A DNA stretch of 14,975 nucleotides from DASUSH01 sp050996575. GTDB lineage: Bacteria > Actinomycetota > Thermoleophilia > Solirubrobacterales > 70-9. The stretch lies in the NCBI GenBank assembly GCA_050996575.1, contig JBPCRS010000100.1, positions 1-14,975 of the forward strand, read 5' to 3'. This document shows positions 8,249 to 14,107 of this stretch, in pieces. Both the position numbers and the translations under genes were made by a program. Position 1 is the stretch's first letter. Each line of letters begins with the position of its first letter. The notes under the pieces are model-generated. The model had not been told where the DNA came from. It did not search any database and saw nothing but the letters and a program-made list of their open reading frames with translations.

Positions 8249-8602
8249 CTATTCGCCGTCGGCCAGGGAAAGTTCTGGCACCCGTCCGAAATGCCTGACG
8301 TTTCGGGTCATCAGCGTCAGCCCTTGCTCGAGCGCGGTTGCGGCGATCAAGGCGTCCGGCGTCGCGATCCCGGTTGACCTCCTGAGACGGCCGGCACGCT
8401 CCGCGATCGCCAGGTCGACCGGGATCTGTTCCATTGGCGACAGCAGTCGGGAAACCTGGGCTTCATCTGCGAGACGACCAGCAAAGAGCTCGCACCGCGT
8501 GACGACCGATATCGCGACCTTTCGACTTGGGAGCTGGCGCAGTGAGCGGGCTCCGCGGATGTGGTCGATGATCACGTCGGTGCCGAGCAGTAGCTCAGAC
8601 AC
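8249..8602 (-). CDS. vapC: VapC-like PIN-domain ribonuclease toxin
   Basis: This is a 117-residue single PIN domain. VapC toxins are Mg-dependent RNases that cut tRNA or rRNA and are held inactive by VapB. The acidic metal-site residues are in place: D9 (LLLGTDVIID), E38 (RCELFAG) and D83 (TPDALIAA), followed by N101 in TRNVRHF, a usual fourth-position motif. Length is normal for the family. The GTG start at 8602-8600 lies inside the antitoxin gene, whose TGA stop is 8597-8595, an 8-base overlap typical of coupled toxin-antitoxin pairs. It appears intact, with no truncation or missing catalytic residue. Confidence 0.88.
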   Translation of the reverse strand: MSELLLGTDVIIDHIRGARSLRQLPSRKVAISVVTRCELFAGRLADEAQVSRLLSPMEQIPVDLAIAERAGRLRRSTGIATPDALIAATALEQGLTLMTRNVRHFGRVPELSLADGE

Positions 8603-8834
8603 CTAGGCGCTTCTCCCGTTCCGACCATTCATCTCGGGAAGACGCCTCGAAGTCCGGGCAGGCGCCGAATGTCTCATCCAGGACATCGTCGAAATCGGGC
8701 TCGGGCTCTGAGAGAAAGGCGTCGACCGCCTCGCGGATGAGGTCGGCAAGCGAGCGATCCTCCCGGCGTGCGCGCTCATCGGGGTGCTTGCGCTGCTCTG
8801 CCGTGAGGTAGATCTGAGTTCGAAGCGCCGCCAT
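8595..8834 (-). CDS. vapB: VapB-like ribbon-helix-helix antitoxin
   Basis: This is a 79-residue protein. The N-terminus (ALRTQIYLTAEQ) forms the DNA-binding beta strand of a ribbon-helix-helix/CopG fold, followed by the helix RSLADLIREAVDAFL. The acidic, probably disordered C-terminal part (42-79, PEPDFDDVLDETF) is where VapB antitoxins wrap the toxin. The ATG at 8834-8832 is chosen because the fold starts right after it; upstream sequence in this frame reads back over ccmH. Its start is only 8 bases after the ccmH stop, and no strong ribosome binding site is seen. Such antitoxins normally bind DNA and repress their own operon, but no clear operator palindrome is visible in the short gap, so the pair may be transcribed with ccm. 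Confidence 0.82.
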   Translation of the reverse strand: MAALRTQIYLTAEQRKHPDERARREDRSLADLIREAVDAFLSEPEPDFDDVLDETFGACPDFEASSRDEWSEREKRLGV

Positions 8835-8842
8835 ATACAGCG

Positions 8843-9358
8843 CTACAGGTCGTAGCGGGCCATATCCGAGTTCAGTCGATCCTCGTCGGAAGCTTTTTCC
8901 GGGACGTCGATTCCGTCCCCGCCTTCCTTGACCCCCCGCCACCGCCGCAACCCGACGAAGATCGCCACCGCCGCGAGCAGCAGCGCCACCCCCGGCACAA
9001 CCCACGCCGCGAGGTCGAACCCGTCCGTTCCCGGCACTGCCAGCACCTCATCCCCGTACTCCGCCACCAGCGCGTCCTTGATCTCGTCCTTCGTCCGGCC
9101 CTCGGCGATCAGCTCGCGGATGTAGGCGCGCTCGCGGTCTGCTTGGGGGGACTCGGAGAGCCCGAGCGCGGTGCCGCAGATCGGGCACATGATTTCGTCC
9201 TCGAGGTCGGCGAGGTCGGTCTGCAGTTCCGCGGAACCGCTCGCGGGTGGCGCGGCCGAGATGCTCGGGCTCGAGTTGTTCTCCTGGGCGCCGGCGGGCG
9301 CGGCGAGCGCGAGCGCCGCCACGAACGCAAGCGTGGGGAGGAGCCTGCGGATTCTCAC
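8843..9358 (-). CDS. ccmH: CcmH/CycL-type cytochrome c maturation protein
   Basis: This is a 171-residue exported, membrane-anchored protein. CcmH-family proteins reduce the CXXC heme-binding cysteines of apocytochrome c on the outer face of the membrane. Residues 1-24 are a signal peptide (ending APAGA). The redox pair is C58-P-I-C61, in EIMCPICGTALGLSESPQA, followed by the family helix bundle (RELIAEGRTKDEIKDALVAEYGDEVLA). A single membrane helix spans about 117-138, with a short cytosolic tail. Many proteobacterial homologues have LRCxxC; CPIC is a variant expected in this lineage. The GTG start at 9358 overlaps the TGA of the thioredoxin gene as GTGA, so the two are translationally coupled. 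No ccmE, ccmF or ccsA gene is in the window. Confidence 0.88.
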   Translation of the reverse strand: MRIRRLLPTLAFVAALALAAPAGAQENNSSPSISAAPPASGSAELQTDLADLEDEIMCPICGTALGLSESPQADRERAYIRELIAEGRTKDEIKDALVAEYGDEVLAVPGTDGFDLAAWVVPGVALLLAAVAIFVGLRRWRGVKEGGDGIDVPEKASDEDRLNSDMARYDL

Positions 9359-9900
9359 GAGGCGGACGAGTCCTCCTCGACCGTCGCCGCCGTGATCAGC
9401 GGGGTGACGTACTTCTCGAGGTAGGCCGTATCGACCGGGCCGCGGCGGATCAGCGCCAACCGGCCCTCGGGGTCGACGAGGAAGGACTCGGGCAGGCCCG
9501 ACATGCCGAACGGCTCGGCCTGCTCGCCCTCGGCGTCGCGAAGCTGCGGGTAGGTGAGGCCGAACTCTTCGATGAACTCGTCGGCGTCGTCGGTCAGGTC
9601 GCGCTGGTTGATCCCGAGCACGGTGAACGTGTCGCTGCCGTATTTCTCCTGGTAGCGCTGGAGGTCGGGCGACTCGGCGCGGCACGGGTTGCACCACGAG
9701 GCCCAGAAGTTGACCAGCACCCACTGGCCGCGGTAGTCGGCGAGCGAGGCGGTGCCGGTGCCGTCGAGCTTCGGCAGCTCGGCCTCGGGCGCCGGTTCGC
9801 CCTCGGCGATGTCGGCGCCGCCCTTGCTCAGCAGGCCGTAGCCGAGCAGGCCGATCACGGCGAGAACGCCGAGCGTTGCTGCGAAGGCGCGTGCGCTCAC
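9355..9900 (-). CDS. ResA/CcmG-like membrane-anchored thioredoxin
   Basis: This is a 181-residue TlpA/ResA/CcmG-family thiol-disulfide oxidoreductase. Residues 6-25 are an uncleaved membrane anchor, and the thioredoxin fold lies outside the membrane. The active site is W69-C70-N-P-C73 (FWASWCNPCRAE), and the cis-proline loop is at P137 (SGLPESFLVD). It probably passes electrons to CcmH or directly to apocytochrome c; the GTGA overlap with ccmH supports this. The GTG start at 9900 has GGAGG only one base upstream, too close for normal Shine-Dalgarno use, and no upstream in-frame start exists. A -10-like TAGAGT ends 7 bases before it, so the message may be leaderless. ResA and CcmG cannot be told apart from sequence alone. 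Confidence 0.88.
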   Translation of the reverse strand: MSARAFAATLGVLAVIGLLGYGLLSKGGADIAEGEPAPEAELPKLDGTGTASLADYRGQWVLVNFWASWCNPCRAESPDLQRYQEKYGSDTFTVLGINQRDLTDDADEFIEEFGLTYPQLRDAEGEQAEPFGMSGLPESFLVDPEGRLALIRRGPVDTAYLEKYVTPLITAATVEEDSSAS

Positions 9901-9907
9901 CCTCCGA

Positions 9908-9913
9908 ACTCTA
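9908..9913 (-). promoter_or_regulatory. Candidate -10 box of the thioredoxin-ccmH operon
   Basis: On the minus strand this reads TAGAGT, with 7 bases between it and the GTG start at 9900. If it is used, transcription would begin at or next to the start codon, giving a leaderless message. No clear -35 is visible, so this rests on one hexamer and its position. Confidence 0.3.
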
Positions 9914-9959
9914 TGGAGCGACCCCTCCCTGCCCGCACGCGGGTTTCCGGATGGTCTCT

Positions 9960-9965
9960 TAGAAT
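9960..9965 (+). promoter_or_regulatory. Candidate -10 box of tRNA-Gly
   Basis: TAGAAT lies 11 bases before the first base of the mature tRNA. This places transcription start just upstream of the acceptor stem, as expected for a singly transcribed tRNA. No good -35 match is seen at 16-18 bases upstream. Confidence 0.4.
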
Positions 9966-9976
9966 GCGCGGCCCCT

Positions 9977-10047
9977 GCGGGTGTAGCTCAATGGCAGAGC
10001 TCCAGCTTCCCAAGCTGGCTACGGGGGTTCGATTCCCCTCGCCCGCT
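9977..10047 (+). tRNA. tRNA-Gly, anticodon CCC
   Basis: The 71-base cloverleaf is complete. The acceptor stem is GCGGGTG with CGCCCGC (one G-T pair) and discriminator T. The D stem is GCTC with GAGC. The anticodon stem CCAGC/GCTGG holds loop TTCCCAA, giving anticodon CCC, which reads the glycine codon GGG. The variable loop has 4 bases. The T stem is GGGGG with CCCCT around TTCGATT. No CCA is encoded. It stands alone, opposite in direction to the ccm genes on its left, and a long hairpin begins 4 bases after its end. No integrated element or duplicated tRNA end is visible beside it. Confidence 0.96.
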
Positions 10048-10050
10048 TCT

Positions 10051-10091
10051 ATTTCGCACTTTGACACCCCCCAGGTGTCAAAGAGCGAAAT
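10051..10091. terminator. Long hairpin between tRNA-Gly and the convergent sulfatase gene
   Basis: The left arm ATTTCGCACTTTGACACC (10051-10068) pairs with the right arm 10074-10091 over 18 positions, with a single A-A mismatch. The 5-base loop is CCCCA. It sits 4 bases after the tRNA and 43 bases beyond the sulfatase stop, the right place for a terminator serving both strands. Neither side has a proper T tract (GCGAAATCG on plus, GCGAAATAG on minus), so factor-independent termination is uncertain. The symmetry could also mark a processing or protein-binding site. Confidence 0.6.
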
Positions 10092-10133
10092 CGTGGCGGC
10101 CGGTGGCGATCCGGCCCCGCCGCGAAGCGCCCG

Positions 10134-11777
10134 CTACGGCCGTACGTCGCACGAGCGCCCCTTGCACTTGTCGAGCTCGACCAGCTTCGCGGCGAGGTCG
10201 GCCTTGACCTCGGCGAAGGCGGGGTCGGCGGCGACGTTCTGGAGCTGGTAGGGGTCGGCGTCGCGGTCGTAGAGCTCCTCGTCGCCGGACTCGGTCCAGA
10301 CGATGTAGGTGAAGCGGTCGGTGCGAACGCCCGAGTAGGGGCGATCCCATTGGTTGACCGGGATGTTGCCGGCAAAGAGCGGGTATGGGGCCTCGATCTC
10401 GAGCGCGCGGTCGGGGCGGCGGCTCGGCTTCTTCGCTGTCGGCAGCAGCGAGACGCCGTCCATCGTCCGGCCCGCTTTCGCGCCGGCGGCGTCGACCAGG
10501 GTCGGGGCGAAATCGATGTTCGAGACCTGGCCCTCGATCGTCTGCCCCTTCGGCACGCCGGGGCCGCGGAGGATCATCGGCACGCGGATCGACTCCTCGT
10601 AGGGGAGGAACTTGTCGCCGGGGATCCGGTGCTCGCCCTGGAGCCAGCCGTTGTCGGAGAGGAACATGATCATCGTGTTCTCGAGCTGGTCGGTCTTCTT
10701 CAGCTGGGAGATGAGCTGGCCGACGCGCTCGTCGACCGCGAGCAGCGAGCCGATCCGGCCCTGGTAGTTGAGCCGCAGCATCTCGAGCTGCGCCTCGGTC
10801 AGCGGCTTCGCGAACTGCTGAATCGGCGAGCCCTTGTCGGAGATGTCGCCCTCGTCGAAGTTCGGCGGCCGCGGCAGCTCGAGGTCGGCGACGTCGTCGG
10901 CGAAGCGAGGCGCCGGGCGCGGGTCGGGGCCTGGGCGGCCCATCAGGGCCGTCGCCACGTCCTCGCGGTGCGGCGCCGCGACCGACCACCAGATGAAGAA
11001 GGGGTTCTTCGACTTCGCCTCCTTCTTGATCCGGTCCTGGGTGATCTGGCCCGTGACATCGGGCGAGTAGTCCTCGGTCTCCTCGGTCCCCCAATATGAG
11101 TACGGCGGCGGCCCGAAGACCTCCTGGAGCTTCGCCTGGATCGACTGGACCGACTGCGGGCCCGGGACCACCTGGATGTTGCCGAACTCGACGAGGCCGG
11201 CGGCGAAGGCCGGATCGCCCCAGCTCTGCAGCTTGCCGTCCTTGTTCATCACGTAGTTGAAGTAGTCGTAGGCGGAGAGGTCGAGCAGACCGCGCCACGT
11301 GTCCCACCCGGCCGGCACCTCGCCGACCCCGTCCTTGGCGCCGTAGCCGTTCAGCCACTTGCCGATCAGGGTCGTGTCGTAGCCGGCGTCCTGGAGCCAG
11401 GAGGGCAGCGTATTCGCGCGGTTCTTCATCCCGTACCAGCCGTAGGGGTTGAAGTTGCCGATCACGCCGTGGTTGTGGGCGTACTGGCCGGTGATGAAGG
11501 TGGCGCGTGCGGGGCAGCAGAGGGGGAAGGAGTCGATCGCGTTCTCGAAGGTCGTGCCCTTGTTCTGGAGCAGGCGCTTGACGTTCGGCAGGTGGGCGAT
11601 GTCGTCGGCCGCCATGTCGTCGGTCATCACGACGAGGATGTTCGGGCGGTCGTCCTTCGCCTTCGCGGCCGGCCGGGCCTCGGCGGCGGGAGCGGCAAGC
11701 GCCGCGGATGCGACGAGCGCGATCACGAGCGCCGCAAGCAGGCGCGGGTGCGCGCAGTCGACCGTCTCCGTCTTCAT
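10134..11777 (-). CDS. Secreted type I (formylglycine) sulfatase
   Basis: This is a 547-residue arylsulfatase-family hydrolase that cleaves sulfate esters outside the cell. Residues 1-35 form a signal peptide. N-terminal metal ligands are D53-D54 (NILVVMTDDM). The nucleophile is C87 in LCCPARATFITG, matching CxPxR, which a formylglycine-generating enzyme (not in this window) must oxidise. R91, H101/H103, K140 (IGKW), H270 (APHRED), D375-N376 (FLSDNGW) and K389 complete the expected active-site positions. A region at about 165-245 (DLSAYDYFNYV to SPDVTGQ) may set substrate choice; the substrate cannot be read from sequence. AAGGAG (11793-11788) lies 10 bases before the ATG. The gene is divergent from tetR, and its promoter is overlapped by the palindrome at 11822-11838, so TetR control is likely. 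It appears complete. Confidence 0.92.
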   Translation of the reverse strand: MKTETVDCAHPRLLAALVIALVASAALAAPAAEARPAAKAKDDRPNILVVMTDDMAADDIAHLPNVKRLLQNKGTTFENAIDSFPLCCPARATFITGQYAHNHGVIGNFNPYGWYGMKNRANTLPSWLQDAGYDTTLIGKWLNGYGAKDGVGEVPAGWDTWRGLLDLSAYDYFNYVMNKDGKLQSWGDPAFAAGLVEFGNIQVVPGPQSVQSIQAKLQEVFGPPPYSYWGTEETEDYSPDVTGQITQDRIKKEAKSKNPFFIWWSVAAPHREDVATALMGRPGPDPRPAPRFADDVADLELPRPPNFDEGDISDKGSPIQQFAKPLTEAQLEMLRLNYQGRIGSLLAVDERVGQLISQLKKTDQLENTMIMFLSDNGWLQGEHRIPGDKFLPYEESIRVPMILRGPGVPKGQTIEGQVSNIDFAPTLVDAAGAKAGRTMDGVSLLPTAKKPSRRPDRALEIEAPYPLFAGNIPVNQWDRPYSGVRTDRFTYIVWTESGDEELYDRDADPYQLQNVAADPAFAEVKADLAAKLVELDKCKGRSCDVRP

Positions 11778-11812
11778 CTCTCGGAAGCTCCTTCCCTGGG
11801 CCTCATCGTTCG

Positions 11813-11848
11813 ATTATAGAAGTTACACAATGTGTGACAGCGTGTCAA
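11813..11848 (-). promoter_or_regulatory. Candidate promoter of the sulfatase gene
   Basis: On the minus strand a perfect TTGACA (11848-11843) is followed after exactly 17 bases by TAACTT (11825-11820). A perfect TATAAT lies just downstream (11818-11813), but it would be 24 bases from TTGACA and has only a poor -35 of its own. Either could be the true -10; the first pairing has correct spacing. The operator palindrome lies between and over these elements. Confidence 0.55.
11822..11838. promoter_or_regulatory. Near-perfect palindrome, probable TetR operator
   Basis: GTTACACA-A-TGTGTGAC is an 8-1-8 inverted repeat with one mismatched pair. It overlaps the -10 of the sulfatase promoter and the -35 of the tetR promoter. 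A second, smaller symmetric element, TGACA-GCG-TGTCA (11835-11847), overlaps its right end. This arrangement fits a divergent TetR-family regulator repressing both itself and its neighbour. The symmetry is seen directly; the binding protein is inferred from position. Confidence 0.65.
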
Positions 11849-11862
11849 CTTCTCGCTATGAT
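11834..11862 (+). promoter_or_regulatory. Candidate promoter of tetR
   Basis: GTGACA (11834-11839) and TATGAT (11857-11862) each match the sigma-70 consensus at five of six positions, and they are spaced by 17 bases. The expected transcription start, 6-7 bases after the -10, falls on or next to the ATG at 11869. The message would therefore begin with the short upstream ORF. The -35 lies inside the palindromic operator. Confidence 0.6.
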
Positions 11863-11868
11863 CGCCAA

Positions 11869-11931
11869 ATGAACACCGCCGAATCCTCCGCTTCGCGTCG
11901 GGTTCGGCTCGATCTCATCTGCATGAGATGA
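11869..11931 (+). CDS. Probable leaderless 20-codon upstream ORF coupled to tetR
   Basis: This small ORF starts MNTAESSASRR and is too short to be found by length. Its ATG is the first base or so of the predicted tetR transcript, so it would be read without a leader. Its TGA (11929-11931) overlaps the tetR ATG (11928-11930) as ATGA. The first 13 bases, ATGAACACCGCCG, are repeated exactly at the tetR start 59 bases on, in a different frame. An inverted repeat ATCTCAT-CTGC-ATGAGAT (11912-11929) covers the tetR start codon and has only a weak ribosome binding site before it. Ribosomes finishing this ORF could open that hairpin and restart. Function as a peptide is not claimed; it could instead be a relic of a moved start codon. 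Confidence 0.5.
   Translation: MNTAESSASRRVRLDLICMR
11912..11929 (+). repeat. Short inverted repeat over the tetR start codon
   Basis: ATCTCAT and ATGAGAT form a perfect 7-base-pair stem with loop CTGC. The right arm includes the first two bases of the tetR ATG. It could limit initiation unless the upstream ORF is translated. A 7-bp AT-containing stem is weak, so the effect may be small. Confidence 0.4.
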
Positions 11932-12545
11932 ACACCGCCGTGGCCCGAAAGACGCGCGCCAGGCAGTCTCGCGAGCAAAGCCGGGCGCGGATCATCGCCG
12001 CCGCCGCCGCGCTCGTTCGCGACCGCTCCTTCGCCGAGCTTTCGGTTGGCGAGGTGATGGACATGGCCGGGATCGGGCGAACGCTCTTCTACCGCCACTT
12101 CGATGACCTCGGCGACCTCCTGCTGAAGGCGAGCCGGGAGGCGATCGAGGAGCTGTATGTAGCCGAGGTCGGGCTCGCCTCCGGGGGCGCGCTCTCCGCC
12201 GAGGACACCGTCCTCGCCGCGATCGAGCCCGCCGTCGCCGCCTACAGCCGCCACGGCCCGCTGCTTCGCGCGCTCTCCGAGGCGGCCACCAGCGACCCCG
12301 AGATCGCCGCCGCCCAGGAAACGATCCGCCACCGCTTCGACGAGCTCGTCGCCGATTCGCTGGCAGCGATCCCGGCGCTCTCGGCGCGGCCGCGGGCGGA
12401 GATCGAGGACACGGCGCGGGCGCTCAACCTGCTCAACACGAGCTACCTGCTCGACGCCTTTGGACATGAACCACGGGTCGCGGTCGAGACGGCGGTCCGG
12501 ACGCTGAGCGAGATCTGGCTCGGCGTGGCAAAGAGAGGAAGCTGA
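11928..12545 (+). CDS. TetR/AcrR-family transcriptional regulator, EthR-like
   Basis: This is a 205-residue one-component repressor. The N-terminal DNA-binding domain is at about 18-65, with the recognition helix-turn-helix LSVGEVMDMAGIGRTLFYRHF at about 39-58. The C-terminal ligand and dimer domain ends in ARALNLLNTSYLLDAFG...TLSEIWLGVAK, which resembles mycobacterial EthR and suggests a hydrophobic ligand. The start could be the ATG at 11928 or the GTG at 11940; the ATG overlaps the stop of the upstream ORF. A palindrome lies over its own promoter and that of the divergent sulfatase, so it probably represses both. The stop is followed after one base by the ATG of a gene remnant, so downstream genes are likely co-transcribed. 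Confidence 0.92.
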   Translation: MNTAVARKTRARQSREQSRARIIAAAAALVRDRSFAELSVGEVMDMAGIGRTLFYRHFDDLGDLLLKASREAIEELYVAEVGLASGGALSAEDTVLAAIEPAVAAYSRHGPLLRALSEAATSDPEIAAAQETIRHRFDELVADSLAAIPALSARPRAEIEDTARALNLLNTSYLLDAFGHEPRVAVETAVRTLSEIWLGVAKRGS

Positions 12546-12546
12546 G

Positions 12547-12710
12547 ATGGCGGTCGAACCCGACCAGGCGCAAATAGCCGAGCTGCGAGAGCTCGCCGAA
12601 AGCCCCGAGGACGGGCCGCTCGTGATGTTGAACCTGAACCGCTCGAGCGGGCGACGTTGATCCGCTGCGCCTCGGGGGCTGAGCCCGAGCTGACCGACGT
12701 CGGGGCATGA
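12547..12710 (+). pseudogene. Deletion remnant of a small DUF1330-like gene
   Basis: The ATG at 12547 is one base after the tetR stop and opens a 37-codon frame. It reads MAVEPDQAQIAELREL, then GPLVMLNLNR, the usual opening of DUF1330-type ferredoxin-like-fold proteins (normally about 95-130 residues). It then breaks off and stops at TGA 12658-12660. Another frame picks up at about 12642 (LERATLIRCASG) and ends in a TGA at 12708-12710 that overlaps the next gene's ATG as ATGA. The simplest reading is an out-of-frame internal deletion that removed the middle but kept both ends and the coupling sequences. The N-terminal match is moderately convincing; the C-terminal assignment is inference. A genuine 37-residue protein cannot be excluded. 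Confidence 0.5.
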
Positions 12711-14077
12711 CCGGGACCGGCGGCGGCTACTGGCCCCAGCCCTGGAGCTGCGAGGACGGCGGCCCGCGGCGCTGGGGGGTCGGCGACGGCCAATCGGGGC
12801 TCGGGATCGGCCCGGGGGAGGGGCTCGAGGTGGCCGCGGTCCACGATGCGTTCGCGACCGACGTCCTTCTCCGGCGAGACCCCGGCGAGCTCTACGCGCT
12901 TCGTCACGGGATCCCGCGCGGCGGCCCGCAGCGAGGGCCGGTCGAGGGCTGGGTCGAGCGGCTCGACCCGAAGACGCTTGCCGTGACCGCCTCGACCCCG
13001 CACCTTCCCGGGGGTGCCTGGTGGCCGGGCGGAATCGCCGCCCACGCGAACGGCGATCTGCACATGGTCTTCGGCCGCTGGGCGCACCGGCTCAGCGCCG
13101 AGCTCGAAGTGCTCGCCTCGCACCGGCTGCCGGTCGAGCGCCCGCACAACTCGTTCGTCGTCCTCGACGGCGGCGAGATCGTGACCAAGGACTGCGACGC
13201 GCCCGCCGGCCTCGAGCCCTCGACCTTCTCCGTGCTCGACCCCGAGACGCTTGCCCCGGTGGCCGAGCCGCTGCGCCTGCCCGAGCCTTCGATCGCGCGG
13301 CTCGCCTCAGACGGCGAGAGCGTGATCGCGGTCGGCACGACGGCGCTGTTCAGGCTGCAGCTCGACCGCGCCGCCGGGCGGCTCGAGATCGACCAGGACT
13401 GGCGCCCGAGCTACGGCCCGGCGCCCGAGCGCAGCTTCGGCTGGGACCCGGTGATCACCGACGAGCACGTCTTCTGGATGGACAACGGCCGCAACCTCGT
13501 CGACCACACGATGCTCGGAAGCGGGTCGCAGGCGAGCCCGGTGCGGCTTTGGTGGGCGCGCCTCGACGATGCCGGCACGCGATCGGTCGAGATCTCAGGG
13601 CTGCCGTACGGGACCGAGTCGAATCCGCCGGGCTGGGACCCCGAGGGCCGGATCATCGTCGCCTACGACTCCGGAAACGGCGGCGTTCGCGCCTGGAAGC
13701 TGGTCGGCGACGAGCTCGAGTCGCTCTGGCGCCGCGACGAGATCTGCCACGCCGGCCACATGATCCTCTACCCGGACACGCGTGAGCTCGTCGTCGGCGA
13801 CTGGCGCGATTTCGCGCCGCTTCGATGGCGCGGGGTGAGGCCGGTGATGCGCAGGCTTGGACCGCTCGTCGTGCGCTCGGAAAGATCTCGTCGTGCCTCG
13901 CTTGCCGCGACAAGCGACCGGCTCGTCGTCCTCGACCTCGACACCGGCGCCGAGAAGGCCCGCGTCGACGTCCCCTCGCCGATCCAGGGCTTCCTCTTTC
14001 CGGCGCCCGGCTTCGGCCGCGACGTCTACTACCAGTCGCTGACCACGATCGCCCGCGTCGCGGTCACGTCCGATTAA
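12707..14077 (+). CDS. Predicted cytosolic beta-propeller protein, function unknown
   Basis: This 456-residue protein has no signal peptide or membrane helix. It shows repeated beta-strand blocks of propeller type: a hydrophobic strand with G/D turns, then D-P-x-T-L or D-L-D-T-G, as in RLDPKTLAVTAS, VLDPETLAPVAE and VLDLDTGAEKA. It is rich in Trp, with paired Trp in GGAWWPGG and RLWWARL. Conserved-looking polar residues include ERPHNSF, SFGWDPVI, WMDNGRN and CHAGHM, which could line a central site with His and Asp. I do not recognise a named family; PQQ-like or lactonase-like propellers are the nearest fold types. Its ATG overlaps the stop of the preceding remnant frame (ATGA) with only a weak ribosome binding site, so coupling to the tetR transcript is likely. 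A role in the same pathway as the sulfatase is inference. Confidence 0.75.
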   Translation: MTGTGGGYWPQPWSCEDGGPRRWGVGDGQSGLGIGPGEGLEVAAVHDAFATDVLLRRDPGELYALRHGIPRGGPQRGPVEGWVERLDPKTLAVTASTPHLPGGAWWPGGIAAHANGDLHMVFGRWAHRLSAELEVLASHRLPVERPHNSFVVLDGGEIVTKDCDAPAGLEPSTFSVLDPETLAPVAEPLRLPEPSIARLASDGESVIAVGTTALFRLQLDRAAGRLEIDQDWRPSYGPAPERSFGWDPVITDEHVFWMDNGRNLVDHTMLGSGSQASPVRLWWARLDDAGTRSVEISGLPYGTESNPPGWDPEGRIIVAYDSGNGGVRAWKLVGDELESLWRRDEICHAGHMILYPDTRELVVGDWRDFAPLRWRGVRPVMRRLGPLVVRSERSRRASLAATSDRLVVLDLDTGAEKARVDVPSPIQGFLFPAPGFGRDVYYQSLTTIARVAVTSD

Positions 14078-14107
14078 ACGGGCTGACCGCAGCTACTCTG
14101 CCGCGCC

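Noticed and set aside
9977..10091. Attachment site for an integrated element at tRNA-Gly
   Set aside because: No integrase gene and no repeat of the tRNA 3' end is visible downstream; what follows is a simple hairpin and an ordinary sulfatase gene.
9247..10251. Plus-strand open frame of 334 codons across the ccm genes and tRNA-Gly
   Set aside because: It runs through a certain tRNA and antisense to two clear redox genes; no recognisable domain.
10350..11099. Plus-strand open frame antisense to the sulfatase
   Set aside because: Rich in Arg, Leu and Val in the pattern of reverse-strand GC bias; the sulfatase on the other strand has all its active-site residues.
11813..11848. TTGACA with the perfect TATAAT as one promoter toward the sulfatase
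   Set aside because: The spacer would be 24 bases, too long for a sigma-70-type promoter; TAACTT at 17 bases fits better, though TATAAT may still act with another factor.
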